Source: Rheum nobile (lineage: Eukaryota; Streptophyta; Magnoliopsida; Caryophyllales; Polygonaceae). Taken from it: 64,000 nt of DNA. The position numbers and the translations under genes are program-made. Numbering within the stretch: the first letter of the stretch is position 1; each line of letters opens with the position of its first letter. Of the stretch, positions 32,910-44,100 are shown piece by piece. The stretch covers positions 3,100,001 to 3,164,000 of the forward strand of contig WOAB01000568.1 of the NCBI GenBank assembly GCA_027886185.1, written 5' to 3'. Below the pieces are notes generated by a model. That model saw nothing but the letters and a program-made list of their open reading frames with translations, made no database searches and had not been told where the DNA came from.

Positions 32910-32945
32910 TAAGCCATGAGATTGTTGTCGTTCGTCCCCATCATC
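32910..32945 (-). CDS. Possible upstream ORF of the GT17 gene (11 codons)
   Basis: MMGTNDNNLMA followed by TAG ends 55 nt before the GT17 start and in the same frame. A second, longer upstream frame (84 codons from 33011) overlaps the start codon out of frame. If the transcript includes this region, both could lower translation of the main ORF. A CATGCAG just upstream could instead be a splice acceptor. The transcript start is unknown. Confidence 0.3.
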
Positions 32946-34514
32946 TGCATGGTTATCATTCATCATCAATACATGAATGAATGAAGTAGAAAATTTCTCA
33001 TGGCTATGCATATATCCATCCTCAATATAATACTGTTTAGACCATGAAAATTGACATCTTGTCTTCCAGAATAGTTGGGATTAAGACCTCATAGTTCAAA
33101 ATTCCCTTCCAAAAATACTGAAAAATGAGAAATATCAATCTGCTGAGTAATTAATGCAACTAGCCTTAAACATTATTCAAGTATACATAAGACAACTTCT
33201 CTAGCAAAAAGAGATAAAAATCTATGAAATACAAATCAATAGGTTGAAGTTTGGATTCAACAGGCTAACAACACAAGAAAGTTGAAAACAAACCAAAAAG
33301 AAGAAAAAAAACGTACAAAACAAACCAAATATTGACCAATAACAAATAAATGAGCTAACTGTAAGTGAGTAACTTGATTGAAGTCACAAAGTTTGTGATA
33401 CCAATAGAGCCAGCTAGGGCAAATACAGATTCTAGTTCATTAATTGATAAAGACATTGTTAGTCGCATTTATGGCCGAGACAAGTGCTACATCATATATA
33501 TGGTTCTACACCTCTAGCATAAAATTTCCCTTGGTCCATGTCATCTCTATATGATAATCACATCAGCTTCAGCATAGGTTTAATTTTCAGAGCTAGCTTC
33601 TATTTGGAGAGTTGAAACTATTCTGAGCTAGTAGTTTGGTTAGGCTTGCTTAGATACAGATTCCATGTGGAGACTTAAATACAAGGAGGCAAAATATAGC
33701 CATAATCTTATCTGACATAAGCAAACAGCACTTGGGGAGCAGAAGTAGAACAGGCAAGCCACAACTACATCGAAATCGATCGAATCGGTACTAGGACCGG
33801 GATGGATCTCCCATATCTAAATCAATTGTCTCAATAATCCCATATACTAAATAACCGATTTTTAAAATCAGTCACATACACACAGAAATTCAATTGCAAT
33901 TAAACCGTTATTCAGGACTCCTCCGAATCCACGGAAAAGGTTAGAAGATCCACAGTACAACGACAAAACAGTTTGTCATTACAGATCTGTCTTGAACATG
34001 AGGTAACGAGCGAACATTTCTGCTTTAAAAAAAGAGGAAGCCCAGATTTCCCAAACGCAGGTGCCTAGTTTGGAAGCGAAGAAAATCGGAGTGAAATGAA
34101 CACATTAATCCAAATAGATAAGAGATAACTAGTCGACTACCATGGAGCAATCAACAACAACACAAGGAAAAAAGGCAAACACTCTTGATGGTAAAAATCA
34201 GAAAGATTGGAGCACCTGGATTGAGCTCGGAAGTTCATTCACGGCCCCCGTTGAATTTTTGTTTGCCGCTTCTCACGGAAAGAATCGGTACAAAGCTAGA
34301 AGCTTCAAAAAGAAATTCTATTTTTAGATGGAGGGTTGACTACGTGGCGACTTCTGAGTGGGTGGTTCAGTGTGAGTAAAATGGGACGGGATCCACTGGA
34401 ACAGAACTCCACACCCAAGGGAGCTGAGGAAGAGAGATTATGGGAGAGTTGTTGAGTTGGCGACGAGAACGATGTTAACGAGGCACGTGCTCACTTGTGG
34501 TTTTTTCCATTAAA
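32946..34514. other. Upstream region of the GT17 gene, no other gene seen
   Basis: No convincing coding sequence. It probably holds the 5' UTR, any UTR intron, and promoter of the minus-strand gene. A CTAAAAATAGAA box on the minus strand near 34320 is a possible TATA element, followed by pyrimidine-rich DNA. None of this can be confirmed from sequence alone. Confidence 0.35.
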
Positions 34515-34598
34515 GCGTATCTTACGAAATATCGTAACTACTTGTGCAAGCACTGAGCGTATCTTACGAAATATCGTAGCTACTTGTGCAAGCACTGA
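34515..34598. repeat. Tandem duplication, two 42-bp units
   Basis: GCGTATCTTACGAAATATCG begins each unit at 34515 and 34557. The units differ at one base (TAACTAC versus TAGCTAC). Each unit contains the dyad TTACGAAATATCGTAA or its one-base variant. Confidence 0.9.
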
Positions 34599-34607
34599 AG
34601 CACATAC

Positions 34608-35215
34608 CAGGGGCGGAGCTGGAGGGGGCGGGGTCCGGTGCCCCTCCTTTCATTTTTTTCCCCTTCATTATAATAATTTTTATCGAGAAATTTTGGTAAG
34701 TATGTTCGAGTTTGGAGGTATTCCGGACCAAGTTTAAATTTATGTTTTTCGCCCTCAAATTATTAGTATTTGACTTTTAAAATAGTCAAAATTACCTTAA
34801 TCATTTCAATTTGAATTTTGAAACAATAAATTATTTTTTATCTTATGAATTCAAGATGGGTCGGGTATAGATTTGCTTAAATATATTGGTTTCTAGATCA
34901 AACTTAATTTTATTTGATCGACGTGTTCAATCGAACTTATATTTAGTTGAATTATTCTGAGTAGAATTATGGACAAATTTGTTGTGTGGAGTAAGAGATT
35001 GTCGGTTTCAAGCGCTGAGTCTCCGGCTATTCCTAATGAATATGAAAATGTTGATGGGCATCGATGTTCGTACTTCAAGGAAAAAATGAGTTCGAAGTGA
35101 AAATGCATATGAGATGGATATTGATATTATCTATATTTATTTTTATTTTATTTTAATATATAATATAATATTAATTTTATACCCCCTCTTTCGGAATTCT
35201 CTGACTCCGCCACTA
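34608..35215. mobile_element. Candidate non-autonomous DNA transposon (GGCGGAG ends)
   Basis: The left end, CAGGGGCGGAGCTGGAGG, is matched at the right by CTCTGACTCCGCCACTA, giving imperfect inverted ends AGxGGCGGAG. The roughly 608-bp body is AT-rich and non-coding. GGCGGAG ends are common in plant hAT and related elements, but no clean 8-bp duplication is seen, so the superfamily is uncertain. Confidence 0.45.
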
Positions 35216-35393
35216 CTTAAGCATACTCGTAACGGAAAGATTTGCTAGACATCATTAGTTTAGATATTTTATTTTATTTTGTGAAAGAGTTTAAGCTTTC
35301 TTATTTTGTGTAGCAATTTCCTATAAGAGTATTGGGCATAGGTTAGAAAAAATGAATAAATATTCGATTTTTTCTTAGAGAGAGGTCGGAGCA
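35216..35393. other. Spacer left of LINE 2
   Basis: AT-rich, no gene seen. It is the original left flank of the LINE insertion site; the matching right flank starts at 55396. Confidence 0.5.
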
Positions 35394-35409
35394 TCTCGCT
35401 CCTATTCTT
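35394..35409 (+). repeat. LINE 2 target duplication, 3' side copy
   Basis: TCTCGCTCCTATTCTT is followed by the LINE's poly(T) (its poly(A) read on minus) and is repeated perfectly at 55380-55395 beyond the LINE's 5' end. Confidence 0.92.
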
Positions 35410-35443
35410 TTTTTTTTTTGATGAGGAAAGAATTAGACGGGAC

Positions 35444-35924
35444 CTAACAACAGTGCAAGGTCCGGCCTAGAGCATTCTTGCGGATGAGAACACGGAGTTC
35501 TGGATTGGAATTTAAGGCAAATCTCGAAGGTGAGAACCTGAGTTTAGCAATTTGGTCAGCAGAACGGTTCACCTCTCGGAAAACATGCCTTATGAGGACT
35601 TCCCGAAAATAACGGAGATCGATAAGAATATCAGCGATGACCATTTCAATTTCCCAAAGACAAGTCCAAATGCCTAAAATAGAATAAGGCATAGGTTATC
35701 TCCTTTGATTTCGATTTTGTTGAGGTTTAGTGATATGACTTTTTTTACACTGTTTTTTAAAGCCATAGTCTTCGCCATGAGAACAGAAAGGCATCTATAT
35801 TGTTGGTTGGACATATGAATTATCTCAACATTTTTATTTCTGACAATAAATCTCGTTCCTGTTTTTCCATTTGGTATTTTAGTTTCGTCAAAGTTTATTT
35901 TAGAGAATCCTGAGCGAGGTTTAT
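35444..35924 (-). pseudogene. LINE 2 RNase H, distal part
   Basis: On the minus strand from the gypsy insertion: SKINFDETKIPNGKTGTRFIVRNKNVEIIHMSN, then after decay GIWTCLWEIEMVIADIL and HVFREVNRSADQIAKLRFS. This completes the RNase H domain that begins on the far side of the inserted element at NIKWDK (about 47045). It aligns residue for residue with the LINE 1 C-terminus at 10560-11030. Confidence 0.88.
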
Positions 35925-36177
35925 TGTAATACCCCTCAATCTTTAGTAAGGGTATTTGGGTAATTTTCCCAACCTTCGTTCTGTAATCATGTCGCTTTCA
36001 GAGAGGTTCAGATTTTCTGTAACGTGTTTGATCTCTGTATTTTTCCCTGAGTGGTATAAAATACATTCGACGTATTTTCGGGGCTTAGAATATTTGTTCG
36101 GGTACAAATATATATAATCCGGGGTTTAAACCCACGCCAAACCTTTTCTCGGGCAAACAGGCGCGGAAAAACCATTT

Positions 36178-36278
36178 CCGCGACCGCGACAGCATTTCCG
36201 CGGCCACGGAAAATTGGCTCTCAGAAGAGCTGGGCACAGGAATATTCCGCGACCGCGGATAAAGTTACGCGACCGCAG
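36178..36278. repeat. C-form near-palindromes upstream of the TATA box, gypsy 3 5' LTR
   Basis: CCGCGACCGCGA (36178), CCGCGGCCACGG (36198), CCGCGACCGCGG (36247) and ACGCGACCGCAG (36267); pairs are 20 bp apart. The 3' LTR has the counterparts at about 44926-45020, with different point changes. Confidence 0.85.
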
Positions 36279-36384
36279 AAAACTCCAACACGCCAACGTC
36301 GCGTCGCCTGCACCTCGTCGTCCGAGCCGCCGTTGATCGCCTGACTCGCCGTCGATCTGGTCGGGGCTGGCTCCTCTCCTTGGC

Positions 36385-36391
36385 TATAAAT
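36385..36391 (+). promoter_or_regulatory. TATA box of gypsy 3
   Basis: TATAAAT at about 460 bp into the LTR; the 3' LTR has TATAAATA at 45124-45131. The LTR transcript would start shortly downstream. Confidence 0.7.
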
Positions 36392-36604
36392 TGTGGTAGA
36401 TTTGGGAGGGTTTTGAGCACCCAAATCTGAGATCTCCTCTCTCACTCTCGTTCTTCATAGTCGCCGGAGTTTCGAGCTCTCGCCGGAAATCTTCGAAGTG
36501 TCGCCGGAGGCCTCGCCGGGAGTTGTAGCAGCCTTGGAGTGGTGCATTGGAGGCGCAAGGAAGGATGGAGTCGAAGCCTTCGCGAACCAAGCCCTCTCGC
36601 ATCG

Positions 36605-36616
36605 TCGTCGGTGAGT
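36605..36616 (+). promoter_or_regulatory. Candidate splice donor in the gypsy 3 leader
   Basis: CGTCG-GTGAGT is a consensus 5' splice site about 225 nt after the TATA box. Matching sites are GTAAG at 13611, GTAAG at 59746 and GTAAGT at 52397 in other LTRs. A pyrimidine-rich CCCCATAG acceptor lies at 38571-38578, four bases before the extra ORF start. Splicing is not shown. Confidence 0.4.
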
Positions 36617-36649
36617 TTCTCATCGTTTTGGGGTCGCCGGAGTTCATGG

Positions 36650-36789
36650 CCGCGACCGCGGACATGAACTGCCGCGACCGCGGCAGTGACAAGGCCGGCC
36701 GCGGCCGCTGTCTTTGACACTCGCGGACGAGGTCCTCGCGGACGAGGTCCTTGACGGCCGCGACCGCGGAATCCCTGCTGTGACCGCGG
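36650..36789. repeat. C-form near-palindromes downstream of the TATA box, gypsy 3 5' LTR
   Basis: CCGCGACCGCGG at 36650, 36672 and 36758 and CTGTGACCGCGG at 36778. A GC-rich filler (GGCCGGCCGCGGCCGC-like) lies between. The array begins about 40 bp after the donor-like site. Confidence 0.88.
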
Positions 36790-37883
36790 ATTGCTCTGGC
36801 AATCGCGATCGTGGCCTTGGGCATGCCGGTCTCGGTCGGGACCTTCGTTCTTTCGATTTCGTTCCTTCTTAGATTCGTATCATTTTATTGTCGAATCTAA
36901 CCTAGGGTTTCGTTATGGGTCGTCGTCGTAGGAATCTGTAATCTGTCTTCCGTTCCCGTTCCGGACCCAGAAACCCATCGTCGCTCAATTGTTCGTCTAG
37001 ATTAAGGCAAGTGGCGGTTCGCTCTTGCTTATCATTCCATGTTTCCATTAATTATCAATTGTTTAATTGTTAATTAAATTGGGATGAACTATTGTTTTCG
37101 TTTGGGAACAGATTTTATAAATGATACGATTAAGAAAGTGATATTATAATAGGTTGTATACATTGCTAGAAACAACGCTATTATATATGTTATTACCATG
37201 ACGGTATTGGTGTGGATTTTATGTGTGAACTTATACATTATAGTTAGAACGAGTATTCGTAGGAACGCTATGTACCTTACGAGGTCTAGTCGTTTCTTTA
37301 TAACTGGTATTAGGAGGATTTTCCCCTAATACTCTCTTTGGTCATGACTATCCCCTATCCGAGTATAGGGGAGGTGCACACAGCTGGTGCCAAACAATTG
37401 GGATTTATTCCCAAGATATCTCTCGTATCGAGATGATATATGATAAAAGCTTATAACGTAAATATACGTTTTGGAATTAAACAAGATAAGTGCGATTATG
37501 CACATAATTAATATACCCTCGGGCGAGAAGTACAACGTGGAAACCGCTCGGACTTCGATTAGAGTAAGTCCTCCTTCCAAATCTGAATTCGCATTACGCG
37601 GTGAGGTTGGTCGTGGACCCAAATGGTCAAGTCTTTTTAAACGCTTGTGTGAAATTATAATGTTCCCGAACACTTGTCATACTTTCCGTTAAGACTCAAT
37701 CTTTTGGAGTCTTCTCTTCATACGTTTCCTTAAGACTCGATCTTTAGGAGTCTTCTCTCGATCTTTCTGTTTCATATATTCCTGTAGAAGTATTGAGGTT
37801 TACTATCGTCATCGACTTTCATTCGAGAAGCGATGGGTCTAGCCTAATACGACTACTTAGAACCTTTCTGTTTTACCCTTGCA

Positions 37884-37955
37884 TAGTCTTTCATTAGACT
37901 AACCAACCGGTTATTTTCCCTTGCATGGTTGGCTGGTGTCATCCGTCTCATACGG
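37884..37955 (+). promoter_or_regulatory. Three-stem cassette, gypsy 3 5' LTR
   Basis: TAGTCT/AGACTA (37884-37901), CCAACC (37903-37908)/GGTTGG (37927-37932), CCGT (37943-37946)/ACGG (37952-37955). About 350 bp before the primer binding site. Confidence 0.6.
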
Positions 37956-38312
37956 CACATCAGGTAAACTTCCGTTCCGTGAAGGCTAGAATCTGACGAT
38001 GAAGGCAGATGAAGTTTTAAGAGTTTTTATCCAGGTTGAAGATCCTAGGCGGGTGATCACTTCGATCAAGACCCTTATGTTATTTATTTAAAAGACTTCC
38101 GCTGTATTAAACATATTCTGTATTTCTGTTGTATTTGGGATTTACGGATGTAATTCCGAGACTTTGGTTTAAATAAAGATTATGATATTTCGTTTTATTA
38201 GTGTATTTTATGATTTGTATGAATGGTTAAGCCTTGGGTGGCTTCGGATGTGGAATCTGAGGTCACTGGCGGTAATACTTTCAAGGTTAAATATTTGAGG
38301 GTGTTACAGATT

Positions 38313-38324
38313 TGGTATCAGAGC
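38313..38324 (+). promoter_or_regulatory. Primer binding site (tRNA-iMet) of gypsy 3
   Basis: TGGTATCAGAGC four bases after the LTR end matches the complement of the initiator methionine tRNA 3' end, the standard primer for Tekay-type elements. Confidence 0.95.
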
Positions 38325-38581
38325 CGATTTTTTTTAAACGGGTTGGGTTTCAAATCGTCTTACTGAAAACAAAGATTTTATTAACCTTTTTTTCCGTTTT
38401 CGAACTGAGAAAGTTGTTTAAATTCAAAAAATTTGAATTTCCGAATAAAACCATACTTGACTAGAAAATGTATTGTTTTGAAATCTCTGTCGTTCTAGTC
38501 GTGCCTTCTTTCCAGTCTGATATAGTAAGTTCGCTTCTATATTTAGAAAGACTAAATTCTCTTCTCGTCGCCCCATAGGTT

Positions 38582-39589
38582 ATGGGCGCATTCATCTCTC
38601 ATCGGAGGAACCCGAAGGAAGCCGAGGTGGCCCCGCCATCTCCAGTTAGGCCTTAGTTCCCGGTTCTTCCGCCGTGCTTTGAGGTCGGGGAGCCCAGTAG
38701 TCCACCCGAGGAGGTGAAGACCGTACTCGAGGAGTCGATGGTGTTAGTGTCCGTTAGGGCCGAGGTTCCCGAGGTGGAGCCTAAAGTGGACCCAAGGGAA
38801 GACACAGAGGAAGAGGAGGATCCTGAAGAAGACCCGGAAGAAGATCTGGAGGAGGATCCTGAAGAAGACCCGGGAGAAGATCCGGAGGAGGATCCGGAGA
38901 TGGAATTTATCTTCCCGAGTCCGGCGTCGCCACTTGAGCGGGAGTATTCGCCATTGTCCCCTACCACTTGGGAGGCACTTAGTGGTGAAAGTACCACCGG
39001 GAGGAGGAGGTCAGTGATGAGTCCTGACTCACGACAGGTGTTTCACCAGAGTCAGATGGCTTCCTCTGAAGCGCGTCGCCTGGTGGACGAAGCGGTTGAG
39101 AATGCTCGTAGGAGGGCAAGGCCGTGGGAATCGATGGGTACACCAAGGGTGGTCCCGACCCAGCAGGCCAGGCCAAGGCCCCAAATGCTGGAGGAGCAAC
39201 TGGAGGAGTGGTCGAACGCCCTAGACGACATGGAGGAGAAGACATACGAGGCTGAGCTCGGTCTCTCCCGAATGCTTGTGGACGTCCGCGAACTCCAGGA
39301 GTATATCCGCCAAGCAAGATTGCTACTTGACCCTTTGTACGAGGTGAACAGGGCAGACTTCCAACCAGGATTTCTGGAGGAGTTTTGCTACCCATCGGGA
39401 TCTAATGGGGATGGACCAAGTGTTCCCACGCCTAAGGAAAGGCCGAGGGCACCAAGGCCGAGAGGTGAGTCGTGTGCTCCAGGGCCGAGTAGGTCAAGAA
39501 GTCCGACACCAGACCCCGATGATAGACCACGTGCGAAGAAGCAATGCATGAGAGTTCCCGATTATATGAAGTTTTTCAGGGCACCATGA
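38582..39589 (+). pseudogene. Extra ORF upstream of gag in gypsy 3 (one in-frame stop)
   Basis: A 335-codon frame runs from ATG (38582) to TGA, broken only by TAG at 38654-38656, where CAG is likely. I do not recognise the protein. It starts MGAFISHRRNPKE, which fits the N-myristoylation rule MGxxxS followed by basic residues. Next comes a tandem acidic block of EEDPEED-type repeats (about 38800-38900), a proline/serine region, a Glu/Leu-rich stretch likely to form coiled coil (MLEEQLEEWSNALDDMEEK to DVRELQEYIRQARLLLD, about 39185-39330) and a basic Ser/Arg/Pro tail with RPRAKKQ, a possible nuclear signal. Position between primer site and gag resembles extra ORFs of Tat-lineage elements, but it is not usual for Tekay. 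A gag-related role is inference. No homologue is left in gypsy 2, where this region is deleted. Confidence 0.65.
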
Positions 39590-39837
39590 TGGGGGCCAGT
39601 GTTAAGTTTAGCAGTCTTCTTTTCTAGTATTCCGGTTGTTTCGTTTTGATAACATTGTATTCTCCAAGCAATTTTGCCTTGTCGCTTGGAAGAATTTCCG
39701 ATGTAGAACTATCAAACTCAATTTCAGTTCATTAATGAAAGTTTACCAAGTTTGGTCTATTCTAAGTCGATTTTATACGTTGTGCATGTGAAATGATATT
39801 AATGTTATAAAATACTTGGAATTTGATCGGTAAACAG
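39590..39837 (+). other. Spacer between extra ORF and gag
   Basis: AT-rich 248 bp with no frame. It ends CGGTAAACAG directly before the gag ATG, so a weak splice acceptor at the start codon is possible. Confidence 0.4.
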
Positions 39838-41118
39838 ATGGTGAATACAAGGAACACCATTCGTGTTGGTGCTGGGCCAAGCAATAACCCCAGACCGAAT
39901 TTGAGGAATGCCGCTAACCCAGTAGATGAGAACGAGTCTGTTTCTCACAACAATCTTGTGGGCAGTGACCAAGTTCCGATCAACGCTCCAGTGGTATTCG
40001 ATGCTACGGCAATTGAGGCTATTCGGGGGATTGTGATGCAAGCAGTCACCGATATTATGCGACCGATCGCGCCTCAGGCACAGGGTGTGCCAATTCCTCA
40101 TGTGGTTCCTAGATTCGAGGAGCCAACTGTCCATGTACCCCATGAGGATGCGGTCAGGAACAGAGGCAATTATGGCCGAGAGCTGAAGGCCATAAGCTCT
40201 ATGAGGTCTGGCAGCTATGACGGGAAAGGAGAGCCAGTCAGAGTAGCGTATTGGTTCTCGCACATAGAACGACTGTTCAGAAACGTCGAGTGCACAAAAG
40301 CTGAGAAGGTGCACATTGCTTCCCTTCAACTAAAGGAGGTGGCTAGTGAATGGTGGGAAAGCACCGGTCTAGCTGATCACCCCGGGCTGAACTGGGAAAT
40401 GTTTAAGGCGAAAATGACTGATCGATTCTTTTCCCGAGCTATGAGGGAAGAGAAGCATAAGGAGTTTCTCTATCCGATGACGGATGGATTGAAAGTGACT
40501 GAGCTTGCGGCCAAGTTCAATCACCTGTTGCAGTACGCTGGGCCAAAAGTGTCCAGTGATGAGCAGAAAATCTGGCATTTCCACGAGTGGATGAACCCGG
40601 ACATCAAGACACTGATGGTGCGCCACTGATGCTCTACTCTGGAGTAGTACGTGGATGCAACTTATAAGTTGGAGGTGACTCTGGAGGAGTCGGCTAAGAA
40701 GCGAAATCGCTAGAGATCGGGACAGAGCCAGCCTCAGGCAAGTGGGTTCAAGCGACCCGCGCCACCGTCAAACTTTGCCAAGTCTGGCCGAGCTAGAACG
40801 GAGATGACTCACGGAGGGTCTACGCAACGTTCGGGCCAGGGCAATAATCCGATCCAGTGCTATAACTGTGGTACACCCGGGCACAAGAGCAATGAGTGTC
40901 CGAAGGAAAGGAAGACGTGCTTTGGTTGCGGAAAGGTGGGGCACTTGCAGACATTTTGTCCGCAGAGGAGGCAGAAAGTAGCTGAGTCACAGCAAGGGTC
41001 CGTTAGTCATAACAACCAATCCAGATTCAGACCAGTGGAGGCTCCTAGCCCTTCGACGCAGACAACTGCGCAGAACAAGGGGAAAGCCCCAACTGCTTCA
41101 GGAGGTCAAGGTCAGTGA
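39838..41118 (+). pseudogene. gag of gypsy 3 (capsid and two zinc knuckles)
   Basis: Starts MVNTRNTIRVGAGPSNNPRPN. The capsid region has SMRSGSYDGKGEPVRVAYWF, IERLFRNVECTKAEKVHIAS, LKEVASEWWE, FKAKMTDRFFSRAMREEKHKEF and VTELAAKFNHLLQYAG, the retrotransposon gag family. TGA at 40627-40629 (expected Arg CGA), then TAG codons, interrupt it before two complete CCHC zinc knuckles, CYNCGTPGHKSNEC (about 40858) and CFGCGKVGHLQTFC (about 40918). A TGA at 41116-41118, again CGA to TGA, precedes protease. The protein would assemble particles and bind genomic RNA. Confidence 0.88.
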
Positions 41119-41127
41119 CTCTACGAG

Positions 41128-44100
41128 ATGCGTGAGGCTGATGGACCAAATGCTCCTACTGCTCAAGGTACTCTATACCTTCATTCTACTTCTGTGTGTA
41201 TGCTTTTTGATTCGGGTGCTACCCATTCTTTCATCTCGGAAAGTTGCGTAAGTAAGCTAGGATTAGTATGCAGTGAGGCTTGTGAGCCTTTCGTAGTAAA
41301 TCTTCCCAATGGTGAACATTTAGTAGGATCCAAGAGTCTGTAGAAATTTCCGATTACCATTCAGGGGAAGAAGTTCGAAGCAGATTTGATCTATATAGCC
41401 ATGGCTCCATACGACATTATTCTCGATATGGACTGGTTGACGCGTCATGGGGCGGTGATCGATTTCAACTCAAGAACTGTGATAGTGTCATCTGGGGGCC
41501 CGTTCATATGCAAATTCAAGGGTCGTAACGATGCTGATAACGGCAAGCTCATCAATGCGATGGCCGCGTGTAAGCTACTTCGACAAGGTTGTATCGGGTA
41601 CCTGTGCTATCTGGATAAGCCCAAGAAAGATGAGCCTTCAGTTCTTGATATCCCGGTCATTCGTGAGTTTCCGGATGTCTTTCCGAAGGAGATTCCCGGT
41701 TTACCCCCGAATCGTGACGTAGAGTTTACCATTGATCTCGAGCCTGGTACCGCGCCAATCTCCAAGGCACCGTATCGGATGGCTCCAGCGGAGATGCAAG
41801 AGTTGAAGAAGCAACTCGAGGATCTTCTTGAGAAAAGATATATAAGGCCGAGTGCATCACCTTGGGGCGCTCCGGTTTTGTTCGTCAAAAAGAAGGATGG
41901 ATCGTTCCGACTTTGTATCGACTATCGAGAGTTGAATAAAGTCACGATCAAGAATAAGTATCCGTTGCCGAGGATTGATGATATGTTGGATCAATTGCAA
42001 GGAGCAAAAGTCTTTTCCAAGATCGATCTGAGATCTGGTTACCATCAGCTCAGGATTCGTGAGGAAGACATTCCGAGGACTGCTTTTCGGACAAGATATG
42101 GTCACTACGAGTTTGTAGTCATGCCATTTGGCCTTACCAATGCTCTGGCGGTCTTCATGGATCTGATGCATCGATGTTTTTACCAATACCTGAATAAGTT
42201 CATGGTGATCTTCATCGACGATATTTTGATCTATTCCCTGAGTGAGGAGGCTCACGAGGAACATCTTCGGATCACCTTGTCAGTCTTAGACAGAATCAGC
42301 TGTACGCAAAGTTATCTAAGTGTGACTTCTAGATCAAAGAAGTGGCTTTCTTAGGCTATGTGATCAATGAGAATGGGGTTATGGTCGATCCCCAGAAGAT
42401 TGAAGCGGTAGCCGACTGGAAGCGGCCTCAGAATGTGAAGGAGGTGTGCAGTTTCTTAGGACTCGCTGGATATTATAGATGGTTCGTGGAGGGATTTTCT
42501 AAGATCGCTCTACCTATGATCGGTTTGCTCTGCAAAGTCCACAAGAAGTTTGTCTGGGATGACAAGTGCGATGCCAGTTTTCAAAAGCTGATAAAGAGTC
42601 TGACCTCCGCACCAGTGTTAGCGCTACCTGAACGGGAACGATGGTTATGTGGTCTATAGTGATGCTTCAAAGAATGGGTTAGGATGCGTACTGATGCAAA
42701 AAGGAAAGGTTATTACGTACGCATCTCGACAATTGAAAACCTATGAGGCAAACTATCTGACGTATGATATGGAGTTAGCAGCTGTAGTATTTGCGTTGAA
42801 GATTTGGAGGCACTATCTCTATGGTGTGAGGTGCCAAGTCTTCACCGACCACAAGAGTCTCAAGTACGTGTTCACTCAGAAGGAGTTGAATGTGAGAGAA
42901 CGTTGCTGGTTAGAGATACTCAAACACTACGACATCGAGTTGTTGTATCATCCGGGCAAGGCTAATGTAGTAGCCGATGCATTGAGCCGGAAGACCCCGC
43001 ACGAGACTGTAGTGGCTCTACTTACTGCTCAGACCAAGCTGAACCAAGGGTTGTGCGAGATTGAAGTCTTGTACGATCAGCGTCGAGGATACCTGAGTAT
43101 GCTAGAGATTCAAGCTACGCTACTTGATCAAATCAGGGAGAAGCAAGTTGACGACGTGGTCTTGGTAAAGCTAAGCAGTGAAGTGATGGACGGGAAAGCT
43201 CCCGGATTCGTGATTCAGGAGGATGGATCACTTTGGTTTCAGGACCGGATTTGTGTGCCTGACGTTGATGGTCTTCGCCAGTTGGTGATGAAGGAGGCAC
43301 ATTCGTCAGCTTATTCTATACATCCAGGCTCTAGCAAGATGTACAAGGACCTCCGGAAGAAATTCTGGTGGCCCAACATGAAGTGGGATGTAGCGGAATT
43401 TATGGCGAAATGCTTGACTTGTCAGAAAGTCAAGATAGAACACCGTAGACCAGGTGGTGAATTGCTACCTCTTCCAGTGCCAGAGTGGAAATGGGAGGAT
43501 ATTGCTATGGATTTCATCACCGGGTTGCCAAAGACTCAGAGTCAAAAGGATGCGATATAGGTAATCATTGACAGGCTCACGAAGAGTGCTCACTTCGTGG
43601 CTATCAAGTCAACATGGGGAACCCAGAAGCTATCGGAAGTGTTCCTACACGAGATTGTCCGTTTGCATGGTACACCAAAGACCATTGTATCGGATCATGA
43701 TGGTCGATTCATGTCGAGATTCTGGAAGGAACTCCACAAGGCCATGGGAACCGAGTTGAGGTTCAGTACTGCGTTTCATCCTCAGACGGATGGACAGTCT
43801 GAGAGGACCATCCAGACATTGGAAGATATGCTGAGAGCTTGCGTACTCGATCGTCCGACTAGCTGGGAGAACAGCCTATGTCTGATTGAGTTCACATACA
43901 ACAACAGTTGGCATGCTACCATTAAGATGGCTCCATTCGAGGCTTTGTACGGTCGAAGGTGCAGATCTCCGATTTGTTGGGATGAGAATGCCGACAAGGT
44001 TCTGCTCGGACCAGAGTTAGTCGAAAGGACTGCCTCGGACATTACGTTGATCCGACAGAGGATGTTGACAGCTCAGAGTCGATAGAAGTCCTACGCGGAT

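Larger units (their letters stand above)
35925..38308 (+). repeat. 5' LTR of gypsy 3
   Basis: 2,384 bp. In order: near-palindromes (36178-36278), TATAAA (36385), a TCG-GTGAGT donor-like site (36611), more near-palindromes (36650-36789), TCGAATCTAACCTAGGGTTT (about 36892), the GCAAG..CTTGC hairpin (37006-37030), GGAACGCTA..TAGTCGTTTC (37261-37298), the three-stem cassette (37884-37955) and GGTGTTACA. The extent is exact by comparison with the 3' copy. Confidence 0.95.

Noticed and set aside
38653..38997. Minus-strand Ser/Gly-rich frame opposite the extra ORF
   Set aside because: It is the complement of the acidic EEDPEED repeat block; its SGSS periodicity follows from the plus-strand repeat.
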